Shown: positions 1 through 8,380, counted from the stretch's first letter. The stretch: DNA of 64,000 nucleotides from Prauserella endophytica (GCF_005146945.1 NZ_SWMS01000004.1:114272-178271), one strand, 5' to 3'. The notes: generated by a model from the letters alone, not told the origin. Numbers and translations are program-made.

Positions 1-117
1 GTCGTCCTCGCGGTCGAGGATGGACCGCAGGCCCTGCCGCACGATCGCGTGGTCGTCCACCAGCACGATGCTCAGCTGCCCCTGCTCCGCGCGGGGGCGC
101 GTCGCCTGTCGGTTCAT
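1..117 (-). CDS. NarL/LuxR-family response regulator, N-terminus only (cut by window edge)
   Basis: The first 39 codons are in the window. After a 14-residue tail they encode the start of a receiver domain: LSIVLVDDHAIVRQGLRSIL carries the acidic pair (DD) typical of NarL-family regulators. The phosphoacceptor Asp and the HTH lie outside. The ATG overlaps the TGA of the upstream kinase gene (ATGA), so the two are translationally coupled and form a two-component pair. What follows in the operon is not visible. Confidence 0.88.
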   Translation of the reverse strand, partial: MNRQATRPRAEQGQLSIVLVDDHAIVRQGLRSILDREDD

Positions 118-1475
118 GGTGCCGCCTTTCCGTTCCGCCGCAAGGGAAGGGGGATGTCGAGCAGGAGCATGATCCCGCCCAGCTCGGAGCGCCGGATCGA
201 CATCGTGCCGCCCAGCTCCTTTGCTCTGGCCTGCATGTTCGCCAGCCCCCGGTGCACGCCTGCCAGATCGGTGGAGGCGGTGAGCTTGAGCGTCTTGCGC
301 AGCTGGGCCGGGTCGCCGTCGCCGTCGTCGGAGATCGCGAGCACGATCCGCTCCGGCCGGTAGCGCAGCCGCACGAGCGCCTGCTCCGCGGTGGTGTGCA
401 TGACCGTGTTGAACAGTGCCTCCCCGGCCAGCCGCAGCAACGAGTGCTCGACCTCGCCCGGCAGCGGCACCGGCGTGCCGACGACACGCACCCGCACCTT
501 GAGGTCGCTCGGCAGGTGCACCGACGAGAGCCGTTCCAGCAGCACCGGCAGCGAACCCGGCGGCTCCTCCGACCCGTTGTGCAGCGCGTAGATCGCGGCC
601 CGCAGCCGCTCGACCGCGTGCCTGGTGAGGTCCTTCGCCGCCGTCAGCTGGCCGACCACCTGGTCGTGCCCGCCCTCGGCGGCCAGCTCGGCCCGGCACA
701 CCTCCACCGTCATGCCCGCCGAGAGCACGTCCTGCGTGACGCTGTCGTGCAGCTCGCGCGCGATGCGGTGCCGCTCGTCGTCGAGCGCCTGCCGCTGCAT
801 GGCCTCGATCAGCCGCTGCTGGGTCTCGGCCAGCTCCCTCGCCTGCCGCTGTGCGGCCTCGGAAAGCATCTCGGTCTTGCCGCGCAGCTTCGTCGCCGCG
901 TGCAGCAGGAACGAGTTGTGCAGCGCCACCGCGGCCTGGTTGGCGAGCACCCGCAGGATCGCCAGGTCGGTGTCGGCCACGTCCACGCCGAAGCCCGGCA
1001 GCCCGGCGATGCCGCCCACCGGCTCTCCGTCCAGCGTCATCGACACTCGCACGATCGGGCCGATCGGGCCGCCGCCCGCGTCCTCGGCCTCCCACGGCCG
1101 CGACCGCAGGACGTGCAGGTGGGGCAGGGCCTCTGCGGGCAGCAGCCGCTCGTCGTCGATCAGCTCGGCACCGCGCAGCAGCAGGAACCTCGGCCGCGCG
1201 GCCTGCAGCGCGCCGTCGGCGACGGCGACCAGCAGCCAGTCGGCGTGCAGGTGCTCGGCGGCGGCGTGCACCACGGCCTCGACGAGCCCGCGAGGGCCCT
1301 CGGCCGTGCGCACGAGCGCGCGCGAGATCCGGTCCAGCGCGCGCACGGCGTTCTCCAGCCGCTCCGCCGAGCGCACGTACTCCGGGTAGAACGAGCGCTT
1401 GCCGGAGCGCACGCCGGTGAGCGCACCGAGATCGGCCTCGTCGCGGCCGAAGCCGGTGTGCGGTGAGGATGTCAT
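114..1475 (-). CDS. GAF-domain sensor histidine kinase (NarL-type two-component system)
   Basis: A 453-residue soluble kinase with no membrane segment. A GAF-like sensor region covers about residues 60-190 (ends LANQAAVALHNSFL). A short coiled coil leads to a HisKA_3 dimerisation box, ERHRIARELHDSVTQD, with His243 as phosphoacceptor, followed by a HATPase domain (about 340-450, GDGD motif). The ATG follows GAGGAA and lies 7 bp after the dehydrogenase stop, so the order is dehydrogenase, kinase, regulator. A kinase-regulator pair beside an iron alcohol dehydrogenase recalls mycobacterial MnoSR next to the methanol dehydrogenase gene (family knowledge). The ligand here is unknown. Confidence 0.9.
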   Translation of the reverse strand: MTSSPHTGFGRDEADLGALTGVRSGKRSFYPEYVRSAERLENAVRALDRISRALVRTAEGPRGLVEAVVHAAAEHLHADWLLVAVADGALQAARPRFLLLRGAELIDDERLLPAEALPHLHVLRSRPWEAEDAGGGPIGPIVRVSMTLDGEPVGGIAGLPGFGVDVADTDLAILRVLANQAAVALHNSFLLHAATKLRGKTEMLSEAAQRQARELAETQQRLIEAMQRQALDDERHRIARELHDSVTQDVLSAGMTVEVCRAELAAEGGHDQVVGQLTAAKDLTRHAVERLRAAIYALHNGSEEPPGSLPVLLERLSSVHLPSDLKVRVRVVGTPVPLPGEVEHSLLRLAGEALFNTVMHTTAEQALVRLRYRPERIVLAISDDGDGDPAQLRKTLKLTASTDLAGVHRGLANMQARAKELGGTMSIRRSELGGIMLLLDIPLPLRRNGKAAP

Positions 1476-1482
1476 GGGTTCC

Positions 1483-2784
1483 TCACAGTGCCTGCCGGAA
1501 CAGCGCGGTCACGTCCTCGGCGTCGACCTCGCGCGGGTTGGTGGCCAGGCAGGCGTCGTCGAGCGTGGTGCGCGCGAGCGTGGGAATGTCGGCCTCGGTG
1601 ACGCCGAGGTCCGACAGGCCACTCGGCACACCCACGTCGTCGGCGAGCGTGCGGATGAACGAGGCCAGCTCGTCGGCCACCTCGTCGGCGGGACGGCCCG
1701 TCACGTCGATGCCGACGGCCGCCGCGAGCGGCACGTAGCGGTTCGGGTCCGCGGCGGCGTTGAACCGGATCGCGTGCGGCAGCAGCACCCCGTTGAGCAC
1801 GCCGTGCGGCGCGTCGAGCAGGCCGCCGACCTGGTGGCTCATCGCGTGCGTGATGCCGAGGATGGCGTTGGTGAAGGCCATCCCCGCCTCGAGCGCGCCC
1901 TGTGCCATGCCGATCCTCGGCTCGGCCCGTCTCGGCTGCACGGTCGTGCTGCGCAGATTGCTGGTGATGAGGTGGGCCGCGTGCAGCGCGTGGTGGTCGG
2001 TGAGCCGGTTGTGCGCGCGGGAGACGTAGGCCTCTACGGCGTGGGTCAGCGCGTCGAGCCCGGTGGCCGCGTTCAGCTCCTCCGGCATGGTGGTGAGCAG
2101 GCGGGGGTCGATCACGGAGATGTCGGGCACGAGCGTGCGGCTGATGATGGTGATCTTGGTGTGCCGCGTGGTGTCGGTGATGACGGCGAACTGGGAGACG
2201 TCGGCGCCCGTTCCCGACGTCGAGGGCGCCATGACCAGGGGCGGGATGGGCTGCACGACCTTGTCGACGCCGGCGAAGCCGAGGATGGTGCCGCCGTTGC
2301 CGGACAGGATCGCGACGCCCTTGGCCGCGTCGATGCACGAGCCGCCGCCGACGGCGAGGATCACGTCGCCGCCGCTCTCGGCGTAGTGCTCGTAGGCCGC
2401 CGTGATCTCGTGGTCCTTGGGGTTGGGCGTGAGGTCGGAGAACACCACGGGCCGCAGCCCGGCGAGCCGTAGGTGACCCACCGCCTCGGCGGTCCAGCCC
2501 GCCTCGACGATCCCGGGGTCGGTGACCAGGAAGGGCCTGCGCGCGCCCACGCGCAGCGCGCAGTGCCCCAGCTCGGCCAGCGCGTGCGGGCCGAACACGA
2601 TCTCGGGGACGTGGAACTTCGCGAGCCGGCCCGCGGTGTTCGAAGGGGCGGGTGCCGCGCCGGGGCCTTCCAGCTCGGCGCCGGTGTTCGGTCCCGTGTC
2701 CGGCAGCGCCGCCGCCTGCTGTGGCAGCCGGGCCCACTGCCCGAGGTCGTCAGCCAGCTCCGGTGCGGGTCGGGTCAGGTGCAC
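1483..2784 (-). CDS. iron-containing (type III) alcohol dehydrogenase
   Basis: Predicted cytosolic NAD(P)-linked dehydrogenase of the iron-activated family. The GTG start has AGGAGG 7 bp upstream; open frame continues further 5' but without support. The protein is 433 aa against a usual 380-390, because about 55 Ala/Pro-rich residues precede the core, which begins near FHVPEIVFG. Visible motifs: GGGSCIDAAKG (146-156, nucleotide binding) and the metal ligands Asp244 and His248 (GLDALTHAVEAYVS), His313 or His317, and His327 (DAPHGVLNGVLLP). First gene of an operon with the kinase and regulator, which probably control it. Substrate cannot be read from the sequence: short-chain alcohol, diol or aldehyde. 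Confidence 0.88.
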   Translation of the reverse strand: MHLTRPAPELADDLGQWARLPQQAAALPDTGPNTGAELEGPGAAPAPSNTAGRLAKFHVPEIVFGPHALAELGHCALRVGARRPFLVTDPGIVEAGWTAEAVGHLRLAGLRPVVFSDLTPNPKDHEITAAYEHYAESGGDVILAVGGGSCIDAAKGVAILSGNGGTILGFAGVDKVVQPIPPLVMAPSTSGTGADVSQFAVITDTTRHTKITIISRTLVPDISVIDPRLLTTMPEELNAATGLDALTHAVEAYVSRAHNRLTDHHALHAAHLITSNLRSTTVQPRRAEPRIGMAQGALEAGMAFTNAILGITHAMSHQVGGLLDAPHGVLNGVLLPHAIRFNAAADPNRYVPLAAAVGIDVTGRPADEVADELASFIRTLADDVGVPSGLSDLGVTEADIPTLARTTLDDACLATNPREVDAEDVTALFRQAL

Positions 2785-2874
2785 GTGAACGCCTCCTCGC
2801 ATCCAGCCACGCTGCTGAACGCAGACCAGGTTAGTGCCGTTCAGAGGGCGGGCACACCCTCCGACCGCGGTAGG

Positions 2875-2900
2875 GGTACCTGCCCGATCGGACAGGTACC
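2875..2900. promoter_or_regulatory. 26-bp near-perfect palindrome, candidate operator of the dehydrogenase/kinase operon
   Basis: GGTACCTG (2875-2882) and CAGGTACC (2893-2900) flank a centre that contains palindromic CCGATCGG; only one symmetric pair is mismatched over 26 bp. It lies between the divergent dehydrogenase and membrane-protein genes. On the minus strand a -10-like TAACCT begins 41 bp further on, placing the palindrome centre near -66, a usual position for a NarL-type activator. The link to the truncated regulator is inferred. Confidence 0.55.
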
Positions 2901-2970
2901 GCGGGAGGGAACCTCCCCGGGGCGAGGGGCGTCGTAACGGGCCGAGATCAACTCCAGAAAGGCTTCTCCG

Positions 2971-3558
2971 ATGACGTACCCACCGCAACCGGGTCAGCCC
3001 TACGGTCAGCAGCCGGGTCCCTACGGGCAGGGCGGCTACCCGCAGCAACAGGGCTTCCCGCCGGGTGGAGGCTTCCCACCGCAGCAGCCGTTCCCGCCGC
3101 AGGGCCCTCGGCCGCCGAAGCGGAAGACCGGGCTGTGGGTGGGCCTTTCGGCCGCGGTGGTCGTGGTCGCCGCGTTCGTGATCACGGCGTTCGTGGCGCC
3201 GGGCTTCCTCGTCGGCGACGACGGCGAGGAGAGTGCCGGTGGCGGCGTCGACGCCGGTTCCAGCCCGGCCGCCAACCTGGTCGAGCAGATCGCGCAGGGC
3301 TTCCAGAACAAGGACGAGGACGCGCTCAACCAGCTCGTCTGCTCCGGTTCGGAGGCCGCGATCGAGGGCTACACCCGCGAGGCGTCGATGGTCACGCGGT
3401 TCGACCTCACGGGCGCCGTCCAGGAGTCGGGCTCCAGCGCCACCGCGAAGGCGCACGTGGTGCTGGAGCACCAGGGCGAGCGCGTGGAGGGCGATGTGTC
3501 GCTCGAGGTCGCGCAGGTGAGCGGGTCGTGGTGCTGGCGGGGCATCGAGGAGCTCTAG
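2971..3558 (+). CDS. proline/glycine-rich single-pass membrane protein with extracytoplasmic domain
   Basis: 195 aa. Residues 1-50 are a low-complexity Pro/Gly/Gln/Tyr region (PYGQQPGPYG type), followed by a basic PPKRK stop-transfer motif, one membrane helix (about 55-77) and an outside domain of about 100 residues. The latter (NLVEQIAQGFQNKDEDALNQ, two Cys that may pair) resembles the small NTF2-like or DUF4878-type domains of actinobacterial envelope proteins. The ATG follows AAAGG. It is divergent from the dehydrogenase gene and 14 bp ahead of the phosphatase-like gene. Function unknown. Confidence 0.75.
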   Translation: MTYPPQPGQPYGQQPGPYGQGGYPQQQGFPPGGGFPPQQPFPPQGPRPPKRKTGLWVGLSAAVVVVAAFVITAFVAPGFLVGDDGEESAGGGVDAGSSPAANLVEQIAQGFQNKDEDALNQLVCSGSEAAIEGYTREASMVTRFDLTGAVQESGSSATAKAHVVLEHQGERVEGDVSLEVAQVSGSWCWRGIEEL

Positions 3559-3572
3559 CTAGGCTCGAATTC

Positions 3573-4004
3573 GTGACCGACACCTGGGAGCCCGAGACCG
3601 CGGGTGTGCTGCGGCTGCCCTCCGGCAGGCTGGTGCGGGGCCGGGGACTGCGCAAGCCGCTGCCCGCCGGGCCCCGTCCCGAGTACGGCGTGTACCTGCT
3701 CGGCAAGCCTCCGCCCGACCTCACGTGGGAGAGCCGCTGGCTGCGCTGGCCCGACTTCCGGCTGCCCAGCGACCGGGCGGCGGCCCGCGAGGTGCTGCGG
3801 GACGCGTGGGAGCGTGCCGCCACGGAGCGCGTCGAGCTGGCGTGTGCGGGCGGCAAGGGCCGCACCGGCACCGCGCTGGCGTGCCTCGCGGTGCTCGACG
3901 GCGTACCGGCCGCCGAGGCCGTCGCCTACGTGCGGGCGCACTACGACTCGCACGCCGTCGAGACCCCGTGGCAGAAGCGCTACGTGGCCCGCTTCACCCC
4001 CTGA
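3573..4004 (+). CDS. protein-tyrosine-phosphatase-like protein
   Basis: 143 aa from GTG 3573; the frame is open upstream but that part overlaps the previous gene. The CX5R P-loop of cysteine phosphatases is present as LACAGGKGRTGTA, with Cys, Arg and the following Thr. The His that normally precedes the Cys is Ala, which would raise the cysteine pKa. Family members are small cytoplasmic dual-specificity-type phosphatases; the substrate could be a phosphoprotein or another phosphoester. It follows the membrane protein closely and ends in a perfect palindrome. Catalytic competence is uncertain because of the His-to-Ala change. Confidence 0.7.
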   Translation: MTDTWEPETAGVLRLPSGRLVRGRGLRKPLPAGPRPEYGVYLLGKPPPDLTWESRWLRWPDFRLPSDRAAAREVLRDAWERAATERVELACAGGKGRTGTALACLAVLDGVPAAEAVAYVRAHYDSHAVETPWQKRYVARFTP

Positions 4005-4012
4005 CCCCGACT

Positions 4013-4065
4013 GCAGTGAAGGCCACCATCACTGCGTTCAACGCAGTGATGGTGGCCTTCACTGC
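4013..4065. repeat. short palindromic repeat, copy R1 (53 bp)
   Basis: Perfect inverted repeat, 26 bp arms around one central base: GCAGTGAAGGCCACC and GGTGGCCTTCACTGC at the ends, TGCGTTCAACGCA at the centre. It lies 8 bp after the phosphatase-like gene and 78 bp before the next, so it may act as a terminator hairpin, but there is no U-tract. One of eight copies in the window. Confidence 0.92.
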
Positions 4066-4143
4066 GTGGGGGCTGCCGGCGATGACTTCGCCGGGCGCCT
4101 GTGGTCTACCCGGCTACGGATCCACCACCTCGGAGGTAGGCAC

Positions 4144-4689
4144 ATGGCCAAGCTGCTGTACTCGGTGTCGATGTCGCTCGACGGGTTCATCGCCGGGCCC
4201 AAGGGGGACATGTCGTGGCTGACCGGGCACCTCGGCCCGAACCCGGAGATCGACGCGCTCGTCGGCGACATCGGCGCGCTGCTCGTGGGCAACCGGACGT
4301 TCGGCGGCGACGACCCGCACCGGGGCGACGCCGAGAAGGAGGGCAAGGCGTTCGGCGGCGGCTGGGACGGCCCCCAGTTCGTGCTCACCCACAACCCGCC
4401 CGCCGCCCCGGTGCCGGGCGTGACGTTCGTCGGCGACCTCGACAGCGCCGTGGCACAGGCGAAGGAGGCCGCGGGCGAGAAGTACGTGAACGTGCTCGGC
4501 GCGGACGTCGCCAGGCAGTGCCTCGACGCGGGCGTGCTCGACGAGATCCTCACGATCATCGTGCCGGTGCTTCTCGGTGACGGCGTGCGCCTGTTCGACC
4601 GGCCGGGCGGCGACAACGTGCGGCTGGAGCGGATCCACCTCAGCGAGGTGCCGCACGCGACGAACCTGTGGCTACGCGTAGTGCACTGA
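4144..4689 (+). CDS. dihydrofolate-reductase-family protein (RibD C-terminal type)
   Basis: 181 aa, full length for the small RibD-C/DHFR-like group. It opens with the family signature LYSVSMSLDGFIAGP and has a nucleotide-binding stretch near the middle (KYVNVLGADVARQCLDAG) and the C-terminal LDEILTIIVPVLLGDGVRLF block. ATG follows GGAGGT. Members are NADPH-dependent reductases of unknown substrate, cytosolic and usually not true folate enzymes. It lies between two copies of the palindromic repeat and has no obvious operon partner. Confidence 0.85.
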   Translation: MAKLLYSVSMSLDGFIAGPKGDMSWLTGHLGPNPEIDALVGDIGALLVGNRTFGGDDPHRGDAEKEGKAFGGGWDGPQFVLTHNPPAAPVPGVTFVGDLDSAVAQAKEAAGEKYVNVLGADVARQCLDAGVLDEILTIIVPVLLGDGVRLFDRPGGDNVRLERIHLSEVPHATNLWLRVVH

Positions 4690-4729
4690 GCCACTCCTTC
4701 CGCGACCGACGCCGCGTCGGCCAACTGCC

Positions 4730-4778
4730 CCCCAAGGCCACCTTTGTTGCGTTCAACGCACCAAAGGTGGCCTTGGGG
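4730..4778. repeat. short palindromic repeat, copy R2 (49 bp, CCCC type)
   Basis: Inverted repeat with CCCCAAGGCCACCTTTG / CAAAGGTGGCCTTGGGG-like arms and one mismatch, central TGCGTTCAACGCA. It separates the convergent DHFR-like and kinase genes, the position of a bidirectional terminator. Confidence 0.9.
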
Positions 4779-4787
4779 AGCGTCGAC

Positions 4788-6200
4788 TCAGCTGGCTTGG
4801 CTGTCGATCGCCCACTGGCCGTTCTGGTCGACGAGGGTGTAGGTGTGCCGCTCGGTCGTGGTGCCGCCGTCCGCGTAGGTGTAGGTGATCGTCGCGGTGA
4901 CGGCGTTACCACCTGCCGGGCTCAGGTTCGTGGCCTGCACGGAGCTCATCTGGTTCCAGAACGACGCGTAGTCGGCGAAGCTCGGCGAGCGCGTGCTCTT
5001 GAACCGGTCCGAGAGGCGGGCGTAGGCGGCCTCCAGGTTGCCCGGCAGCAGCGCGTAGTAGTCGCGCACGGCGGCCATCCGCTGCTCGTCGGGGTTGCCC
5101 TGAGGGGTGGGCGTCGGCGTGGGGGAGCTGGTGCTCGGCGGGGGCGACGCGGGGGTGGTCGTGGCCTCGGCCGACGTCGTGGGTCCCCGAGGCGCGGACG
5201 ACGCCGGGGCCGAGGGGCCCGGCTGCGGGGTGTCGCCGCCGGCCTGCTGGTCGTCACCGCCGCCGAGCAGTAACCAGAGTCCGGCCCCGAGCACCGCGAC
5301 CACGATCAGCGCGGCAAGGCCGACCACGGCGAGGCGTCGTCGCCCCGGCTCGGGAGCCGTCGCCGGGGTGGCCGGACTCGCCGTGGCGACCGCTGCCAGC
5401 GCCTGCCCGGCCTCGGTCATGCCGGGCCTGGCGTCGGGGTCGGGGTCCAGCAGCCGCAGCAGCACCGGCGTGAGCGGGCCCGCGTGCCGGGGCGGGTCGA
5501 TCTCGCCCTGGGACACCCGGTGCAGCAGCGCGATCGCGTTGTCGTGCCTGCCGAACGGCGGATTGCCCTCCACCGCGTGGTAGAGCGTGGAGCCGAGGGA
5601 GAACACGTCGGAGCGCTCGTCGGCGTCGCTGCCCCTGGCCACCTCGGGCGCGAAGTAGGCGGGCGTGCCCGCGACGAGACCGGTCGCCGTGAGCGTCACG
5701 TCCCCGGCCGCGCGCGAGATGCCGAAGTCGGAGATCTTGGCGACGCCGTTGTCGGCGAGCAGCACGTTCGCGGGCTTGACGTCGCGGTGGATGATCCCGG
5801 AGCGGTGCGCGGCCGCCAGCGCCTCCGCGACCTGCCTGCCGATCTCGGCGACCTCGGCGGGCGGGAGGCTGCCGCGCGCGGCGAGCAGGTCGGCGAGGCT
5901 GGTGGAGGGCAGGTACTCCATCACCAGCCACGGGTAGCCCTCCTCCTCGACCACGTCGAAGATCGCGATCGCGTTGGGGTGCATGAGCCGCGCGGCGATG
6001 CGGCCCTCGCGCATCGCGCGGGCCCGCAGGTCCCCGGCGCCCGCCGCGTCGAGCGCCGTGCGCAGATGCAGCTGTTTGAGCGCGACCGTGCGGTTCAGGC
6101 GTTCGTCCTCGCCCTTCCACACCTCACCCATCGCGCCCGCACCGAGGCGTTCCGCCAACCGGTAACGGCCTGCGACCAGTCTTCTGTCGTCGTCACTCAA
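4788..6200 (-). CDS. membrane-anchored Ser/Thr protein kinase (Pkn-type)
   Basis: 470 aa. A complete Hanks-type kinase fills residues 10-270: Gly-rich loop RLGAGAMGEVW, Lys42, catalytic HRDVKPANV (Asp140), DFG (Asp158) and the GTPAYFAPE activation segment. One membrane helix (about 290-312) is followed by a Pro/Ser/Thr-rich linker and an extracellular domain of about 100 residues that is not PASTA and looks like a small NTF2-like fold. Start is TTG, chosen because GGAG sits 7 bp upstream and the N-terminus matches kinase relatives. It probably senses an extracellular cue. Its 3' end faces repeat R2. Confidence 0.92.
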   Translation of the reverse strand: MSDDDRRLVAGRYRLAERLGAGAMGEVWKGEDERLNRTVALKQLHLRTALDAAGAGDLRARAMREGRIAARLMHPNAIAIFDVVEEEGYPWLVMEYLPSTSLADLLAARGSLPPAEVAEIGRQVAEALAAAHRSGIIHRDVKPANVLLADNGVAKISDFGISRAAGDVTLTATGLVAGTPAYFAPEVARGSDADERSDVFSLGSTLYHAVEGNPPFGRHDNAIALLHRVSQGEIDPPRHAGPLTPVLLRLLDPDPDARPGMTEAGQALAAVATASPATPATAPEPGRRRLAVVGLAALIVVAVLGAGLWLLLGGGDDQQAGGDTPQPGPSAPASSAPRGPTTSAEATTTPASPPPSTSSPTPTPTPQGNPDEQRMAAVRDYYALLPGNLEAAYARLSDRFKSTRSPSFADYASFWNQMSSVQATNLSPAGGNAVTATITYTYADGGTTTERHTYTLVDQNGQWAIDSQAS

Positions 6201-6286
6201 GGGGCTGCTCCACGCCTGTCTTCACCGGAGGGGGACGAGACCGCCCATCGTATGGCGCTAGATCGTCCCCGCTCCCTGCGGCCCAT

Positions 6287-6640
6287 TCAGCCCAGCACGA
6301 CTCCTCCGTCCACGAACAGCGTGTGCCCGGTGACCATCTTCGCGGCTGGGGAGGCGAGGAACGCGACGCCGTCGGCCCACTCCAGCGCTCGCGGCGTAGC
6401 CCGCGCGGCCGGGCAGCGCCACCTGTCCCTCGGTGCAGGTCAGGTTCGCGATGCTCGGCTCCGACGCCGCCGTAAGCAGCGGATAGGCGGCCTGGCGCAC
6501 CCGGAAGGTGCCGCAGAGGTTGACGTCGACCGGGTCGCTCCAGTCCTGTTCGGACAGTTCAGCCGTCACCTGAGTGGCCAGCGGCCAGCTGTCGTGGTAG
6601 CCGGAACGTGCACCTCCAAGTCCGTCGTAGCCCGCGCGCG
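6287..6640 (-). pseudogene. remnant of a short-chain dehydrogenase/reductase
   Basis: The minus strand carries two recognisable SDR blocks in different frames. Upstream is VDVNLCGTFRVRQAAYPLL followed by a degenerate strand and GYAAS, the place of the catalytic YxxxK. After a frame change near 6395 comes DGVAFLASPAAKMVTGHTLF then VDGGVVLG and stop, the normal SDR C-terminus. Roughly 65 residues between them are missing, as is the N-terminal Rossmann motif TGxxxGxG. It therefore cannot encode a working enzyme. Confidence 0.8.
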
Positions 6641-6786
6641 ACACCCGCGCCGCCGCCGCGGGCGTGTGCGCCGGTCGCCCACGGCAGCGCAGCGGCCGAC
6701 CACGCCGCGTGCGCGTCGCGTCGCCGCTTGCCGACATTGCCGTGATCCGGCCACGGGCGGCCCGCGCCGAAGCTACGGTCGCCCGT

Positions 6787-7431
6787 ATGACCGAGCCCTC
6801 CTATCTCGACGAGACCAGGATCTTCTACGACACCCTCGCGGTCGACTACGCCGCGATGTTCAAGGACGAGCTGGCGGCCAAGCCCTTCCTCAGGGCCATG
6901 CTGGGCGCGTTCGCCGAACTGGTGCTCGCCGGTGGTGGGGGACGGGTCGCCGACGTCGGGTGCGGGCCCGGCCTCATCACCGCGCACCTGCACGGACTCG
7001 GGCTCGACGTGTTCGGTCTCGACCTCTCCCCCGAGATGGTCGCCGTCGCCAGGGCCGAGAACCCGGGTCTGCGCTACGACGTCGGCTCGATGACCGCGCT
7101 GGACCTCGCCGACGGCTCCCTCTCAGGCATCGTCGCCATGTACTCGCTCATCCACACGCCGCTGGAGCGGCTGCCGTCGGTCTTCGCGGAGTTCCGACGC
7201 GTGCTCGCGCCAGGGGGACAGCTGCTGCTCGCGTTCCAGGTCGGCGACGATGTCCGGCTGCTGGAACGCCCGCTGGGCCATCCGGTGTCGCTGGGCTTCC
7301 AGCGCCTGCGTCCCGAGCGCCTCGCCGAGCTACTCGGCGAGGCCGGGTTCGAAGTGCGCGCGCGTTTCCTGCGGGAGCCGGACGACGACGAGAAGAGCCC
7401 GCACGCTCACCTGCTCGCCCGTCGCGGGTGA
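6787..7431 (+). CDS. class I SAM-dependent methyltransferase
   Basis: 214 aa. The SAM-binding motif I is VADVGCGPGLITAHL (about residues 57-71), with the acidic end of strand 2 in VFGLDLSPEM and a motif IV/post region at MYSLIHTPLERL. Homologues are small-molecule methyltransferases of unassigned substrate. No Shine-Dalgarno is obvious at ATG 6787. Its last 25 bp overlap the convergent EamA gene. Confidence 0.85.
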   Translation: MTEPSYLDETRIFYDTLAVDYAAMFKDELAAKPFLRAMLGAFAELVLAGGGGRVADVGCGPGLITAHLHGLGLDVFGLDLSPEMVAVARAENPGLRYDVGSMTALDLADGSLSGIVAMYSLIHTPLERLPSVFAEFRRVLAPGGQLLLAFQVGDDVRLLERPLGHPVSLGFQRLRPERLAELLGEAGFEVRARFLREPDDDEKSPHAHLLARRG

Positions 7432-8309
7432 GGCTTTGGCCGGGCGGTCTCGGCCGCGACCCCGGCGAGGATCAGGGCGGCACCCAGCAGCGTCACCGGC
7501 TCGAACGGCTCGCCGAGCATTAGCACGCCGACCGCGTACGCGACCACCGGCACCATGTACGCGTAGGTGCTGACCAAGGCGACCGGCGCGGTACGCAGGA
7601 GGCGGTTGTAGAGCGCGAACCCGGCGAGGGAGTCGACCAGAACGAGGTAGCCGAGCGCGCCCAACGACGCGGGTTCGACGGCGCCCGGTGTCAGCCCGGC
7701 GAGCTCGCCCGTGAGCGCTCCGGTGGTCAGCAGCACCAGTCCTCCGGCTAGCAGTTGCACGACCGTCGCCGGGAGCGGGCCCGGCAACGACGCCGACCGC
7801 GACGCCCACAGGGTGGCCGCAGCCCAGCTCACCGTGGCCGCGACCACGAGCAGCGCCCAACTCGACCACCCGAACGGCGCGCCGGAGCCGGGCCCGAGAA
7901 CCACCACGATCCCGCCGAGCCCGCAGAAGAGCCCCAGCAGTCCCTTCCGGTCGGGACGATCGCCGAGCGTCGCGCGGAAACCGGCCACCCACAACGGGAT
8001 CGCCGCCGCGAGTAGTGCCGCGACCCCCGCGAAGACGTGCCGCTCCGCGACCGCGACGAGCCCCTGCGAACCGAGCAGGCCCACGCCGACGCCCGCGGCC
8101 GTGGCCACCTCTCGTCGTCGTAGTCCCCGCAGTGCGTGCGGCCGGGTCACCGCGAGTGCCAGACCCGCGACGAGGAAGACGGCACCCATCGCCGACAGCG
8201 GCGGCAAAGTCGCCACCAGCACCCGGATGGCGGGGAAGGACGTGCCCCAGCACAGCCACAACGCCGCCAGCGCACCCAGCGTGGACGGTCGGACAGCGGA
8301 TTCCGGCAC
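7407..8309 (-). CDS. EamA/DMT-family exporter
   Basis: 300 aa with about ten hydrophobic segments arranged as two EamA repeats (first from LAALWLCWGTSFPAIR, second from WALLVVAATVSWAAATLWA). Such inner-membrane carriers export amino acids or other metabolites. Start is GTG 8309. It is divergent from a LysR gene 71 bp away, the usual sign that the LysR protein controls the exporter. Confidence 0.85.
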   Translation of the reverse strand: MPESAVRPSTLGALAALWLCWGTSFPAIRVLVATLPPLSAMGAVFLVAGLALAVTRPHALRGLRRREVATAAGVGVGLLGSQGLVAVAERHVFAGVAALLAAAIPLWVAGFRATLGDRPDRKGLLGLFCGLGGIVVVLGPGSGAPFGWSSWALLVVAATVSWAAATLWASRSASLPGPLPATVVQLLAGGLVLLTTGALTGELAGLTPGAVEPASLGALGYLVLVDSLAGFALYNRLLRTAPVALVSTYAYMVPVVAYAVGVLMLGEPFEPVTLLGAALILAGVAAETARPKPHPRRASR

Positions 8310-8380
8310 GCCGTTCAGCCAAGTCGATCTGTGCTCATGCGTCTAACGACTACTGGTCATGACCGCCATGCGCTGCGATC

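Noticed and set aside
252..1466. Long plus-strand frame opposite the sensor kinase, and similar long frames opposite most genes
   Set aside because: Mirror frames expected at this GC content; composition is Arg/Pro/Ala-rich and the opposite strand holds recognisable domains.
1483..3471. 662-codon version of the iron alcohol dehydrogenase
   Set aside because: The extra 5' part is antisense to the membrane-protein gene; GTG 2784 has the ribosome site.
7415..7431. Exact copy of the 17-bp dyad TCGCCC-GTCGC-GGGTGA at the methyltransferase stop codon
   Set aside because: It lies in the convergent gene overlap, has no promoter-like hexamer at the right distance and no gene to drive; probably coding coincidence (Ala-Arg-Arg-Gly-stop).
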